DNA of 64,000 bases from Acetilactobacillus jinshanensis. Its GTDB lineage: Bacteria > Bacillota > Bacilli > Lactobacillales > Lactobacillaceae. The notes beneath the pieces were generated by a model. It had not been told where the DNA came from. It saw nothing but the letters and a program-made list of their open reading frames with translations, and ran no database searches. The stretch covers positions 372,001-436,000 of the forward strand of contig NZ_CP034726.1 in NCBI RefSeq assembly GCF_004359375.1, given 5' to 3'. A program made the translations under genes and the position numbers. Each line of letters starts with the position of its first letter. The first letter of the stretch is position 1. This document shows, one piece after another, positions 1 to 9,230 of the stretch.

Positions 1-672
1 TCGAAACTGGACGGTCGTAAAAAGATTACGAAGACGGTTAAACATACGGCAACCACGGTTAATTTGAATTATTTTTCTGAAGCACAGACTAATCGGTTTG
101 TCCAAAGTGTCATTACAAAGCATGGGTACAAAATTAGTCCAAGTAATTTAAGTTTATTGTTGCAACGAACAGAAGGTCAGCTCTCGTCAATAATGGGGGA
201 TTTACCGAAATTACTGCTATATTGTCGAAACACTAAGGTGATTTCTAAAAAGGCTATCGACACGCTGGTCACGAAATCGTTGAACCAAAACGTTTTTGAT
301 TTAGTTAACGATGTTTTATATCAGCGAACGACACAGGCGATTTCGCTATACCATAATTTAATTATCGAGGGTCAGCCATCATTACAAATTAACGCGATCT
401 TGGTCAATCAATTTAGATTATTGTTACAAGTGATGATCTTATATCGATATGGATATAGCCAGGGTAGTTTATCAAGAATGCTTAAGACGAATCCGTTTCG
501 AATTAAGATTGCGTTGAGATTGATCAATAATTTCTCAATGGAACAGCTAATGGCCGCTGATCTAGGCTTAATCCATATGGAAATTCAGATGAAATCAACG
601 AACCAATCGCCTGAAATGCTTTTTGAATTATTTATGTTAAAATTTGCTAAAAAAAATAGTCAATCTGAATAA
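1..672 (+). CDS. holA: DNA polymerase III delta subunit, C-terminal part
   Basis: The reading frame is open from base 1, so only the last 223 residues are present. Delta is the clamp-loader subunit that opens the beta sliding clamp at replication forks. The visible part matches the delta AAA+ lid and C-terminal collar: an NYFSEAQTNRF helix, a QRTEGQLSSIMGDLPKL segment and a VFDLVNDVL segment, as in bacterial HolA. It is followed convergently by rpsT, the usual holA-rpsT neighbourhood in Bacillota. The last codons lie inside the left arm of a terminator hairpin. The 5' end lies outside the window. Confidence 0.93.
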   Translation, partial: SKLDGRKKITKTVKHTATTVNLNYFSEAQTNRFVQSVITKHGYKISPSNLSLLLQRTEGQLSSIMGDLPKLLLYCRNTKVISKKAIDTLVTKSLNQNVFDLVNDVLYQRTTQAISLYHNLIIEGQPSLQINAILVNQFRLLLQVMILYRYGYSQGSLSRMLKTNPFRIKIALRLINNFSMEQLMAADLGLIHMEIQMKSTNQSPEMLFELFMLKFAKKNSQSE

Positions 673-692
673 GTCAGATTGACTATTTTTAT
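650..692. terminator. Bidirectional terminator between holA and rpsT
   Basis: A 15-bp perfect stem (654-668 with 674-688) has a 5-base loop. It is flanked by an A-run on the left and a T-run on the right, so it can end transcription from both holA (+) and rpsT (-). The left arm contains the final holA codons. Confidence 0.9.
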
Positions 693-720
693 TTATAGAT
701 TTAATCACTTAAGATTAAAA

Positions 721-975
721 TTATTTGTTAAATTGCTTAGCTAAATGAGACTTTTGACGCTTAGCTTTGTTAGCCTTGATTAAGCCTTTTGATTTAGCAC
801 GATCAATAGCACTGATAGCACTCTTGTAAGAAGCACCTAAGTCCTTAGAGCCAGCTTTTTTAGCTGTTAAGAATTTCTTAATGGCGCTCTTAGCCTTGCT
901 TCGTTGTGCTACGTTACGCTGCTTAGCGTTAGCATTAGTTCTAACACGTTTGATAGCAGATTTGATGACTGGCAT
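721..975 (-). CDS. rpsT: 30S ribosomal protein S20
   Basis: This is an 84-residue basic protein that binds 16S rRNA early in small-subunit assembly. The sequence [21 protein letters not shown] followed by Ala/Lys-rich helices is typical of S20. The ATG at 975 was chosen because a strong GGAGGTG lies just upstream on the minus strand; a longer in-frame extension to 1050 has no family similarity. It is monocistronic and transcribed away from rpsO. Confidence 0.97.
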   Translation of the reverse strand: MPVIKSAIKRVRTNANAKQRNVAQRSKAKSAIKKFLTAKKAGSKDLGASYKSAISAIDRAKSKGLIKANKAKRQKSHLAKQFNK

Positions 976-1068
976 ATTTTCACCTCCATATGGAAAATTT
1001 ATCCATATATTCAACAAGAATATTATACAGAATAGTGGCTTAAAATGCAATGCACTCGTCAGTAGTTC

Positions 1069-1097
1069 TTGCGAATATACCCATATCGTAGTATATT
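1069..1097 (+). promoter_or_regulatory. rpsO promoter
   Basis: TTGCGA (1069-1074), 17 bases, then TATATT (1092-1097). It lies about 95 bases before the rpsO start. The 15 bases at 1091-1105 are identical to those over the hrcA -10 region (32911-32925). Confidence 0.6.
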
Positions 1098-1192
1098 ATA
1101 AATGTTGTATATTTTTAACCCGGACTTGGTCTTGGGATTCCACTGACCCATTACTCAGTTCGTGGCACTTTTTTGAAAGGTGGATTTATTTT

Positions 1193-1459
1193 ATGTTAAG
1201 TAAAGATACAAAAGCTAAGCTTATGAAGAAGTATGCTCAGCACGATGGCGATACTGGTTCTACTGAAGTTCAGATTGCTTTATTAACTGCTAACATTAAC
1301 GAAATTAGTAACCATATCAAGACCCATAAGAAGGATCACGTTTCTGCTCGTGGTTTAATGAAGAAGATTGGTCACCGTCGTAACTTACTCCGTTACCTTC
1401 GTAACAATAACTTTAAGAAATATCATAATTTGACCAAGAGCTTAGGCTTACGTCATTAA
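1193..1459 (+). CDS. rpsO: 30S ribosomal protein S15
   Basis: This 88-residue protein binds the 16S rRNA central domain. Family marks are the [16 protein letters not shown] segment, [19 protein letters not shown] and the terminal LGLRH. The ATG at 1193 follows AAAGGTGG at a normal distance; reading further upstream in frame gives non-conserved sequence. It has its own promoter and a terminator directly downstream, so it is probably a single-gene unit, although read-through into the RNase J gene is possible, as in other Bacillota. Confidence 0.97.
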   Translation: MLSKDTKAKLMKKYAQHDGDTGSTEVQIALLTANINEISNHIKTHKKDHVSARGLMKKIGHRRNLLRYLRNNNFKKYHNLTKSLGLRH

Positions 1460-1488
1460 TTTTATTAAATTTTAATTTATTTTTTATG

Positions 1489-1525
1489 AATGCGAAATTA
1501 CTGTTTAGTAATTCCGCATTTTTTT
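1489..1525 (+). terminator. rpsO terminator
   Basis: A 14-base stem with one mismatch (1489-1502 with 1507-1520) and a GTTT loop, followed by a run of T. Confidence 0.9.
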
Positions 1526-1624
1526 GTAAAGTCGTGCGATCAATAAACATTATATGCTAAACTGTATTTAGCTATATTACATGTTCGGATAAATAAAATT
1601 AAAGAAAAATACCTGGGGTGAACT

Positions 1625-3310
1625 ATGAAAAGTAAAGTTGAAATTCTCCCACTTGGGGGTATACGAGAAAAAGGCGAAAATTTATACGCAGTCGTCGTTA
1701 ATGGCGGCATTTATATTTTAGATTGTGGATTAAGATACCCTACAAATGAAATGCTCGGGATTGACGTTATTATTCCCGACGTTACTTACTTGAAACAGAA
1801 TCGAAATCGAATCGTGGGTGTCTTTTTAACTCACGGTCATGAAGAAGCAATTGGTGCTTTACCTTATTTCTTAAAAGAATTTAACGTACCAGTCTTTGGA
1901 TCGAAATTCACAATCGCTATGGCTGAACATTTAGTCCACAGTCATCGCGCCACTCGTAAATTTAACAAATTTAATGTAATTAATCCTAATAGTGAAATTA
2001 TCTTCCGAGACGTTGTCGTCACATTTTTCAATACTACGCATTCAATCCCTGGATCGATGGGAATCGTCTTGAATACTAAAGAGGGTCAAATCGTTTATAC
2101 CGGTAATTTTAAGTTTGACCCGACGGTTTACAAGAATTACCGATCAAACCTGATTAGAATTGGTGAAGTTGGTAAAAAGGGCGTCTTAGCATTATTAAGT
2201 GACTCAGCAAATGCTGAAAATTATCACGAAAACGTGCCTGAATTAAAGATTGATCAGTACCTGACGTACTTATTTAGCCACCGTAAGAACCGGATCATCG
2301 TTGGCTGTCAATCCAGTAATTTACTTCGGATCCAACAGATCTTTAACGCGGCCTTTAAAGCTCATCGTAAAGTTTGCTTGATGCACCCTAGATTAGAAGC
2401 ACCGATTATAATCGGTCTGAAGTATCATCAGTTGACGTTACCAGCAAAAGGGATGCTGGTTAACCCGAAGAACATTAATTCCATTGATAAATCTAAATTA
2501 GTTATTTTAGAAACCGGTAAAATGGGAGAATCTCTAAAAGCCCTCAGAAGAATGGCCAGTCAACAGAACGGTTCCGTTAATATTAAGCCCAATGATTTAG
2601 TCATCATTGCGACCGAACCTAATCATTCGATGGAAGTTCAGGTTGCTGAAACTAAGGATGCTATTTGCCGAGCTGAAGGCATCTTTAGAATGATCACCGA
2701 TGAATTTAACGTTACTGATAACGCTAGTCGTCGTGATATGCAGATGATCATTGATTTACTGCACCCGAAGTACCTAATTCCAGTATTAGGTGAATATCGA
2801 GTTCTTAAAGCATATAAGCGATTAGCTATTCAAATGGGCTTTCCAAAGGATCACATCATTACACCGTCTAAAGGTAGCACGCTAGTTTATAACGGCCACC
2901 GAATGAATTATGGTAAGTCAGTCCCTGCTGGTGATACCATTGTTGATGGCAGTGGCGTTGGTGACGTTGGTAATATTGTGTTACGTGATCGTAAAGTCTT
3001 ATCTGAAGACGGGATCTTTATTGCCGTCGTTACGATTGATCATAAGACGGGTAAAGTCGTTGCTGACCCCCAGATCAAATCACGTGGCTTTATCTACGTC
3101 AGTTTGAACAGGGCTTTAATGAACAAGAGTGCTCAATTAGTTAAGCACATTGTTCAAAAGGATTTAAGCAATGGTCAGTATGACTGGAGTTATCTTAAGA
3201 AAGACATTCGCGATGTCTTGAGTAATTATCTATACAAGGCAACGACTCATCACCCTGTAATTATGCCAGTAATTATGGAAATTAATCATGTTAATAAGGA
3301 ATCTGATTAA
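1625..3310 (+). CDS. rnjB: RNase J2-like protein with degenerate metal site
   Basis: This 561-residue protein has the metallo-beta-lactamase/beta-CASP architecture of RNase J: beta-lactamase halves at about 1-200 and 355-440, a beta-CASP part between them, and a C-terminal domain. RNase J enzymes do 5'-3' exo- and endonucleolytic RNA decay. Key ligands differ from active RNase J: the HxHxDH motif reads HGHEEA (70-75), GDFKFD reads GNFKFD (160-165), the SGHA motif reads TDNA (364-367), and PVHGE reads PVLGE (386-390). H139 of the TTHS motif remains. It is therefore probably a non-catalytic or weak partner of an RNase J1 encoded elsewhere. The position after rpsO is usual for this paralogue. 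Confidence 0.9.
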   Translation: MKSKVEILPLGGIREKGENLYAVVVNGGIYILDCGLRYPTNEMLGIDVIIPDVTYLKQNRNRIVGVFLTHGHEEAIGALPYFLKEFNVPVFGSKFTIAMAEHLVHSHRATRKFNKFNVINPNSEIIFRDVVVTFFNTTHSIPGSMGIVLNTKEGQIVYTGNFKFDPTVYKNYRSNLIRIGEVGKKGVLALLSDSANAENYHENVPELKIDQYLTYLFSHRKNRIIVGCQSSNLLRIQQIFNAAFKAHRKVCLMHPRLEAPIIIGLKYHQLTLPAKGMLVNPKNINSIDKSKLVILETGKMGESLKALRRMASQQNGSVNIKPNDLVIIATEPNHSMEVQVAETKDAICRAEGIFRMITDEFNVTDNASRRDMQMIIDLLHPKYLIPVLGEYRVLKAYKRLAIQMGFPKDHIITPSKGSTLVYNGHRMNYGKSVPAGDTIVDGSGVGDVGNIVLRDRKVLSEDGIFIAVVTIDHKTGKVVADPQIKSRGFIYVSLNRALMNKSAQLVKHIVQKDLSNGQYDWSYLKKDIRDVLSNYLYKATTHHPVIMPVIMEINHVNKESD

Positions 3311-3315
3311 ACTTC

Positions 3316-4242
3316 ATGAAAGAACCTTGGTCGAATCAGCAAGCATTTAAAAAATATTTAAGTGCTCGTGATGATTATTCACGAGGGCACTATAAATTAG
3401 CGATTGATAAGTTAGTATCACTTGACCTGATCACTAAGAATGATGACGTTAATCACTTGTTGGTGGCTTGTTTATATCGACAGAAATCGTATCAAGATGC
3501 TGAACAAGTCTTATTATCTGACGTTAATTCATACACGACGCAGGATAAATTAATTAAGCTTATGGTCAACGTTTTGTTAAAGAATCACGAGTTTATTATC
3601 TGTCGAGAGATCGTTGCGTCGTTCAAAGCGAGCCCGTTAAAGACCCGTTTGAATCAACAGATAATTTATCAGGAAGCAACTTTTGATGATCAGACTAAAT
3701 TAGTAAAGCGATTGGCAAAGCGCTTTTATCATTTATCTAATTTTAGTTTGATCCAGCAACGAATTGTTTTCCGGAAGTCACAGAAGCTTCCCCTTAAAAC
3801 GTTTTTGAAAATTTCAAAAACGTTGTTGGTTGATCCGTTTTTGGTACCGATTATGCGTCTAAGTATTTTGGATGCGCTTCGCAAAATGGATCTTGAGATT
3901 AAAATTAAGTATCGATGGATTAATGATCAGGTATACTTGATTAACGTCGGTGATTTACAGGCTGTAACCGATACCCGGAGCTATCATCAGGTTATTAAGG
4001 TCGTTAACGATAGATATTATCATGATCCTCAGCAGACGTTAGCGCTTAAGCAAAATCTACGTTTAGGATTATCTTACTTATACCCATTTAATGATCGAGA
4101 AATCAAGGATCCACAGTTATGGGTGAGAATCGCTGTATTAAGAATGCAGGGAAAACAGCCTGAATTTAAAAATTTAAAAATTAAACAAATTTATTATTTA
4201 CAGGTTAAATTAGATCAATTAACCAAAAATTTAATTAAATAA
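3316..4242 (+). CDS. TPR-like helical repeat protein, unknown function
   Basis: A 308-residue soluble protein starts 5 bases after the RNase J2-like gene, so the two are co-transcribed. The N-terminal ~100 residues look like tetratricopeptide helices (AFKKYLSARDDYSRGHYKLAIDKL, then LACLYRQKSYQDAEQVLL-type spacing). The rest is predicted helical, Lys-rich and without a catalytic motif that I can see. TPR proteins of this sort occur after rnjB in lactobacilli and usually mediate protein contacts. The function is not known, and a link to RNA decay is only suggested by position. Confidence 0.65.
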   Translation: MKEPWSNQQAFKKYLSARDDYSRGHYKLAIDKLVSLDLITKNDDVNHLLVACLYRQKSYQDAEQVLLSDVNSYTTQDKLIKLMVNVLLKNHEFIICREIVASFKASPLKTRLNQQIIYQEATFDDQTKLVKRLAKRFYHLSNFSLIQQRIVFRKSQKLPLKTFLKISKTLLVDPFLVPIMRLSILDALRKMDLEIKIKYRWINDQVYLINVGDLQAVTDTRSYHQVIKVVNDRYYHDPQQTLALKQNLRLGLSYLYPFNDREIKDPQLWVRIAVLRMQGKQPEFKNLKIKQIYYLQVKLDQLTKNLIK

Positions 4243-4251
4243 TTATGAAAT

Positions 4252-4289
4252 AAAGTCTTGAAATTGCAATGTCTATTTCAGGACTTTTT
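4252..4289 (+). terminator. Terminator after TPR-like gene
   Basis: A 13-bp stem with one wobble (4252-4264 with 4275-4287), a 10-base loop, then T's. It closes the RNase J2/TPR unit. Confidence 0.85.
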
Positions 4290-4319
4290 CATATCTAAAT
4301 CCCTAAACTTCCTTAAACA

Positions 4320-4348
4320 TTTACATTTAGCAATCATTACGTTAAAAT
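4320..4348 (+). promoter_or_regulatory. tig promoter
   Basis: TTTACA (4320-4325), 17 bases, then TAAAAT (4343-4348), about 55 bases before the tig start. Confidence 0.6.
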
Positions 4349-4358
4349 TATTAACGTA
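4338..4358. promoter_or_regulatory. Inverted repeat over the tig -10 region
   Basis: TACGTTAA, 5 bases, TTAACGTA: a perfect 8-bp inverted repeat that overlaps the proposed -10 box and start point. There is no T-run, so it is not a terminator. It could be an operator; no regulator can be assigned. Confidence 0.4.
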
Positions 4359-4402
4359 AAACTCACGACAAAATTAATGTTAGAAATATCGGAGGGAACA
4401 TT

Positions 4403-5734
4403 ATGTCAGCAAAATGGGAAAAGACTGGTACTAATGTTGGTAAATTAACCTTTAGTATTAGTACCGATAAAATTAAGGAAGGCTTAGACAAAGCCTTTGC
4501 CAAGAACAAGAAGAACATCACGTTACCTGGCTTCCGTAAGGGTAAGGTATCCCGATCAATCTTCGATGCCATGTATGGTGAAGAAGCATTATATCAGGAT
4601 GCATTAAACATTCTTTTACCAGAAGTTTACCCAGCAGCTTTGAAAGAAGCTAAGGTTCGACCAGTTGATCAGCCTCGCTTAAACATCAAATCTTTAGCTA
4701 AGGGCAAACCATGGGTATTAGAAGCCACGGTTACTGTTGAACCTAGCGTTAAGTTAGGTGATTACAAGGGTGTTCCAGTTCACAAACAGGATACTCGTGT
4801 TTACAAGAAAGATGTTGATTCTGAATTAAACCGTAAGCGTCATGACCAGGCTGAATTAGTATTAAAGCAGGGTCCTGCTGCTAAAGGTGATACTGTAATT
4901 ATTGACTTTGCTGGTTACATTGACGGTAAGCCATTTAAGGGCGGGAAAGCCACTAACTACAGCTTGAAGTTAGGCTCTCATTCTTTCGTTGGTAATTTTG
5001 AAGACCAGTTAGTTGGTCACAAAGATGGCGACAAGGTTGACGTTAACGTAACCTTCCCAAAGAATTACCAGGCTAAGCAGTTACGTAACAAGAAGGCTAC
5101 CTTCAAAGTTACGATGCACGAAGTCAAGGAAGAACAGTTACCTAAGTTAAACGATGAATTCGCTAAGGATGTTGATGAAGATGTTGACACCTTAGACGAA
5201 TTAAAGGATAAGATCAAGAAACAGCTTAAGAACCGTAAAGCTTCCAACGCCAAGAACGCTTTAGAAGATGAAGCCATTGGTAAAGCTGTTGATAACGCTA
5301 CTGTAAAGTCCATTCCTAAAGTTATGATGAAAGAAGATACCCGTCGTCAGATGGACCAGTACTTAGCTAACATGCAGCAGCAGGGTATCAACGCTCAGAC
5401 TTATTACAAGTTAACTGGTACTACTGAAGCTGATTTAAAGAAACAGTTCGCAAATGGTGCTAGCCGTCGTGTTAAGACTAACTTAGTATTAGAAGCCATC
5501 GTTAAAGCTGAAAAGATTAACCCTACTAAGGCTGACCGTGATAAAGAAATTAAGAACCTTGCCAAGACTTATGGTATGAAAGCAAGTTCTGTTCGTAGTG
5601 CTTTAACTCCTGACATGCTTAACCATGATATTGCTATCGAAAAAGCAGTTCAGATGATTACTAAGTCAGCAAAGCAAGAACCTAAGTCTTACTTTAAAGA
5701 TGATAAAAAATCATCTAAAGCAAGCAAAAAGTAA
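4403..5734 (+). CDS. tig: Trigger factor, ribosome-bound peptidyl-prolyl isomerase
   Basis: A 443-residue chaperone that docks at the ribosome exit tunnel through L23. The N-terminal ribosome-binding domain carries the signature GFRKGKVSRSIF (about 44-55), a variant of GFRKGK.P. The FKBP-type PPIase domain follows (about 160-245: KGDTVIIDFAGYIDGKPFKGGKA), then the long helical C-terminal arms. The tail is Lys/Ser-rich. The ATG follows GGAGGGA. It is flanked by its own promoter and terminator. In many lactobacilli tuf precedes tig; here it does not. Confidence 0.97.
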   Translation: MSAKWEKTGTNVGKLTFSISTDKIKEGLDKAFAKNKKNITLPGFRKGKVSRSIFDAMYGEEALYQDALNILLPEVYPAALKEAKVRPVDQPRLNIKSLAKGKPWVLEATVTVEPSVKLGDYKGVPVHKQDTRVYKKDVDSELNRKRHDQAELVLKQGPAAKGDTVIIDFAGYIDGKPFKGGKATNYSLKLGSHSFVGNFEDQLVGHKDGDKVDVNVTFPKNYQAKQLRNKKATFKVTMHEVKEEQLPKLNDEFAKDVDEDVDTLDELKDKIKKQLKNRKASNAKNALEDEAIGKAVDNATVKSIPKVMMKEDTRRQMDQYLANMQQQGINAQTYYKLTGTTEADLKKQFANGASRRVKTNLVLEAIVKAEKINPTKADRDKEIKNLAKTYGMKASSVRSALTPDMLNHDIAIEKAVQMITKSAKQEPKSYFKDDKKSSKASKK

Positions 5735-5759
5735 TTAACTCACAAAACTTATGAGTAAG

Positions 5760-5797
5760 GGATCCATTTTAACGGTTGGTTAAATTGGATCCTTTTG
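5760..5797 (+). terminator. tig terminator
   Basis: A 14-base stem with one mismatch (5760-5773 with 5779-5792), followed by TTTTGTT. Confidence 0.8.
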
Positions 5798-5898
5798 TTC
5801 AATGAATTGAAAGTTGAATTAGTTAATGTGTTAACGAAATTATGTTATAGTTTTTAAGCAATCCAATAATTGCTTGAACTATTTAAGGGGTGATTAAT

Positions 5899-7179
5899 TT
5901 GCGTAAAAATACTGATAAAGGCCCCATCACCTGCTCATTTTGTGGGAAAACCGAAGATCAGGTTAAAAAGATAATCGCAGGTCCCGGTGTCTACATCTGT
6001 AATGAATGTGTTGATCTTTGCAAACACATTCTGGATGAAGAAGCTGCTGAAAATGAAGTAGTTGATTCGAAGAAGGGTGAAGAGGCTAAAAATCATAAGA
6101 TTTTAACCCCGGCTCAGATCGTTGATAAATTAGATGAGTATGTAATTGGCCAGGATGAAGCTAAAAAGACGTTGGCGGTTGCCGTATATAATCATTATCA
6201 GCAAATCCGTGATTTAGCTCATTTAAAGCCCGGTGATACCCAGATCAAAAAGAGTAATATCGTAATGGTCGGGCCAACTGGATCTGGTAAAACTTATATT
6301 GCTCAAACGTTAGCCAAGATCTTAAACGTACCCTTTGCAATTGCCGATGCAACTACACTTACTCAAGCTGGTTACGTTGGTGAAGATGTTGAAAACATTC
6401 TGTTAAAGTTAATTCAGAATGCGCATTACAACATCAAGAAGGCTGAACACGGCATCATTTATATTGATGAAATTGATAAGATTGCTAGAACTTCTAATAA
6501 CGTATCAATCACACGTGATGTATCTGGTGAAGGTGTTCAGCAGTCATTACTGAAGATCTTAGAAGGTACGATCGCTAACGTTCCACCGAATGGTGGTCGT
6601 AAAAACCCGCAGCAGAAGTTTATTCAGATTGATACGAGTAATATTCTGTTCATCGTCGGTGGTGCCTTTGAAGGCATTCAGGACATCGTTAAACGTCGAT
6701 TAGGTGATTACACGATCGGTTTTAATCCGAAATCAGGAAGTTCTAAGACCGGCCGTAAAGCTAAGATTACCGACCGAAACGTTATGCAGCACGTTATTCC
6801 TCAAGATTTAGTATCGTTTGGTTTAATTCCAGAATTCGTTGGTCGTTTACCGATTTTAACCGGTTTAAATAAGCTAGATGAATCTGATTTGATTAAAGTT
6901 CTGACTGAACCTAAGGATGCCTTGGTTAAGCAGTATCAAAAGTTGATTTCATTTGATGGCGCTAAGCTTCATTTTCAGAAGTCAGCTTTAAGAGCAATTG
7001 CTAAGTTAGCTATCAAACGCCATACCGGTGCTCGTGGCTTACGATCCATCATCGAAGATACGATGCGTGATATTATGTTTGACTTACCAAGTCGTGATGA
7101 TGTCGCTGAAGTTATCATTACACCATCGACAGTTAACCGACATACTAAGCCGAAGTTAGTTTTAAAGAAAAATAAATAA
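5899..7179 (+). CDS. clpX: ATP-dependent Clp protease ATP-binding subunit ClpX
   Basis: A 426-residue AAA+ unfoldase feeding substrates to ClpP. It has an N-terminal C4 zinc domain (CSFCG ... CNECVDLC), a Walker A GPTGSGKT, a Walker [11 protein letters not shown], a pore loop in the GYVGED region, sensor motifs and a C-terminal [11 protein letters not shown] segment. The TTG at 5899 is preferred because AAGGGG (5885-5890) sits 8 bases before it; the GTG at 5890 overlaps that site. Family proteins begin a few residues before the zinc domain, which agrees. A palindromic terminator separates it from ysxC. Confidence 0.96.
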   Translation: MRKNTDKGPITCSFCGKTEDQVKKIIAGPGVYICNECVDLCKHILDEEAAENEVVDSKKGEEAKNHKILTPAQIVDKLDEYVIGQDEAKKTLAVAVYNHYQQIRDLAHLKPGDTQIKKSNIVMVGPTGSGKTYIAQTLAKILNVPFAIADATTLTQAGYVGEDVENILLKLIQNAHYNIKKAEHGIIYIDEIDKIARTSNNVSITRDVSGEGVQQSLLKILEGTIANVPPNGGRKNPQQKFIQIDTSNILFIVGGAFEGIQDIVKRRLGDYTIGFNPKSGSSKTGRKAKITDRNVMQHVIPQDLVSFGLIPEFVGRLPILTGLNKLDESDLIKVLTEPKDALVKQYQKLISFDGAKLHFQKSALRAIAKLAIKRHTGARGLRSIIEDTMRDIMFDLPSRDDVAEVIITPSTVNRHTKPKLVLKKNK

Positions 7180-7191
7180 ATTAACGAAATG

Positions 7192-7218
7192 AAAGTAGGT
7201 TAATTAACCTACTTTTTT
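7192..7218 (+). terminator. clpX terminator
   Basis: A 24-base perfect palindrome (7192-7215), a 12-bp stem with minimal loop, followed by T's. It ends the clpX transcript just before ysxC. Confidence 0.85.
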
Positions 7219-7242
7219 GTTAAACTAAAGAAGTGGATAATT

Positions 7243-7836
7243 ATGGATACTACAGACGTTAAATCTGTGAATTTAGAAATCAGTGCCGTTGAACCTAAGC
7301 AATATCCACGAAAACGGTATCCTGAAATCGCTTTTGTTGGTCGATCAAACGTTGGTAAGTCGTCACTTACCGATGTCTTGATGAACCGAAAGAATTATGC
7401 CCATACCTCAAAACAGCCTGGGAAGACTCAGACGCTTAATTTTTATAATGTTAATGATCAGTTATATCTAGTTGATATTCCCGGGTATGGTTATGCCAAA
7501 GTCCCAAAAGAACAACGGGAAACGTGGGCCAATATGATCGATACGTATTTAACCAAGCGTCATGAATTATCTGGTGTTATTCTTTTGGTTGACGGTCGTC
7601 GCTGGCCATCAAAATTAGATACGCAGATGAAGACCTGGTTAAATTACTACCAGATTCCAACCTTAGTAGTTGCTACTAAGATGGATAAGGTCAAACATAG
7701 TCAATGGAACCGCGAAGCGAAATTCGTGAAAAACGCAATGGCAATCAATGATTCATCATTAGCTTTATTTTCTGCTAGTAAAAAGATTGGCCAGCATCGA
7801 ATTTGGCAATGGATTACCAAGGTCGCCAAGTTATAA
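7243..7836 (+). CDS. ysxC: Ribosome biogenesis GTPase YsxC/YihA (EngB)
   Basis: A 197-residue TRAFAC GTPase needed for late 50S assembly. G1 is GRSNVGKSS (32-40), G2/G3 are TSKQPGKTQT and DIPGYGYA, and G4 reads TKMD. It follows clpX, the standard order clpX-ysxC in Bacillota. A terminator lies between them, so it either relies on read-through or has a local promoter that I could not define. Obg starts 25 bases after its stop. Confidence 0.96.
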   Translation: MDTTDVKSVNLEISAVEPKQYPRKRYPEIAFVGRSNVGKSSLTDVLMNRKNYAHTSKQPGKTQTLNFYNVNDQLYLVDIPGYGYAKVPKEQRETWANMIDTYLTKRHELSGVILLVDGRRWPSKLDTQMKTWLNYYQIPTLVVATKMDKVKHSQWNREAKFVKNAMAINDSSLALFSASKKIGQHRIWQWITKVAKL

Positions 7837-7861
7837 ATCGTTATTAAAGTGAGGAATTAAT

Positions 7862-9154
7862 GTGTTTAAAGATGAAGCTAAAGTAAAAGTTGAAGCCGGT
7901 AACGGTGGTAATGGTATTGTTGCCTTCCGAAGGGAAAAATTCGTCCAATTTGGTGGACCTTCCGGAGGTGATGGTGGCCACGGTGGTGACGTGGTCGCTA
8001 AAGTAGATGAAGGTCTTAACACATTAATGGACTTTCATTATAACGATACGTTTAAAGCTCCAAGTGGTGGCAATGGAATGCCGAAACGAATGCATGGCCG
8101 AAGCGCCCATGATGCTGTAATTCGAGTTCCAGCAGGCACCACAATCTATGATAATGACACGAATGAGCCCATTTGTGATCTAGTTCACCCGAATGATTCT
8201 TGTGTATTAGCTAAAGGCGGTCGTGGTGGCCGTGGTAACATTCATTTTGCGAGTGCTAAGAATCCGGCCCCTGAAATTGCCGAAAATGGTGAACCTGGTC
8301 AACATCGTAATATTCGTCTTGAATTAAAGATGCTTGCTGACGTTGGTTTAGTTGGTTTTCCTTCCGTTGGTAAATCAACTTTATTGTCAGCAATTACCAG
8401 TGCTAATCCCAAGATTGCGGGTTACCACTTCACAACATTGGTTCCTAATTTAGGGATGGTTAAATTACCGGACGGTCGTGATTTTGCAATTGCTGATATG
8501 CCAGGGTTAATTAAGGGGGCTTCAAAAGGAGTTGGCCTTGGTTTTAAATTCCTTCGACATATTGAACGAACCCGAGTTTTACTTCATTTAGTTGACATGA
8601 GTGGGATAGAAGTTCGAGATACGTTTAAGGATTATTATCAGATTAACCAAGAACTTAAGGATTATGATCCGAATTTGCTTAAGCGACCGCAAATTATCGT
8701 TGCTAGTAAAATGGATATGCCACAGTCTAAGGCTAATTTAAAGAAATTTAAGGAAACCTTGGCTAAATCTGATTTACCGAATCGTGAAATTATTCCAATT
8801 TCATCGGTTACCCATCGTGGCCTCAAGCATTTGATTCGTGCAACCGCTAAGTTGCTTGAAACGACACCTCGTTTCCCAATTACGGATGTTGCTTCACCAA
8901 AGCCGAAAGTTATTCATAAGTTTAGGGAACAGCCACCATTTACCGTTAAGCGCAACCGTGATGGCAACTGGGTCGTAAGTGGACCGAAAATTAATAAGTT
9001 ATTCGATATGACTGATACAACGCATATGCAAAGCCTGATTCGTTTTGCCAAAAAAGCGAAAGGAATGGGTGTTGATAAAGCATTGCGTAAAGCTGGTGCC
9101 AAAAACGGTGACACCATCTTAATTCAAGGTCATGCGTTTACTTTCCAAAATTAA
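7862..9154 (+). CDS. obg: GTPase Obg (CgtA)
   Basis: A 430-residue GTPase acting on the 50S subunit and stress physiology. It has an N-terminal Gly-rich Obg fold (GNGGNG, GGDGGHGGDV, GGRGGRGN), a G domain with GFPSVGKSTLL and DMPGLI, a SKMD G4 motif, and a C-terminal OCT domain (about 345-430). The GTG at 7862 follows GTGAGGA. An ATG two bases upstream is in another frame and is not used. Confidence 0.96.
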   Translation: MFKDEAKVKVEAGNGGNGIVAFRREKFVQFGGPSGGDGGHGGDVVAKVDEGLNTLMDFHYNDTFKAPSGGNGMPKRMHGRSAHDAVIRVPAGTTIYDNDTNEPICDLVHPNDSCVLAKGGRGGRGNIHFASAKNPAPEIAENGEPGQHRNIRLELKMLADVGLVGFPSVGKSTLLSAITSANPKIAGYHFTTLVPNLGMVKLPDGRDFAIADMPGLIKGASKGVGLGFKFLRHIERTRVLLHLVDMSGIEVRDTFKDYYQINQELKDYDPNLLKRPQIIVASKMDMPQSKANLKKFKETLAKSDLPNREIIPISSVTHRGLKHLIRATAKLLETTPRFPITDVASPKPKVIHKFREQPPFTVKRNRDGNWVVSGPKINKLFDMTDTTHMQSLIRFAKKAKGMGVDKALRKAGAKNGDTILIQGHAFTFQN

Positions 9155-9175
9155 ATTAAGTTTGATAAAACAAAT

Positions 9176-9199
9176 AGCCTGGTTAAATCCAGGCTTTTA
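9176..9199 (+). terminator. obg terminator
   Basis: A 7-bp GC-rich stem AGCCTGG/CCAGGCT with a 6-base loop, followed by TTTTAC. Confidence 0.75.
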
Positions 9200-9230
9200 C
9201 TTTTGGTAATCTAAAAACGCTAAGTCAGTA

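Noticed and set aside
881-1192. Upstream extension of rpsO
   Set aside because: The extension overlaps rpsT and the rpsO promoter; S15 begins at the ATG after AAAGGTGG.
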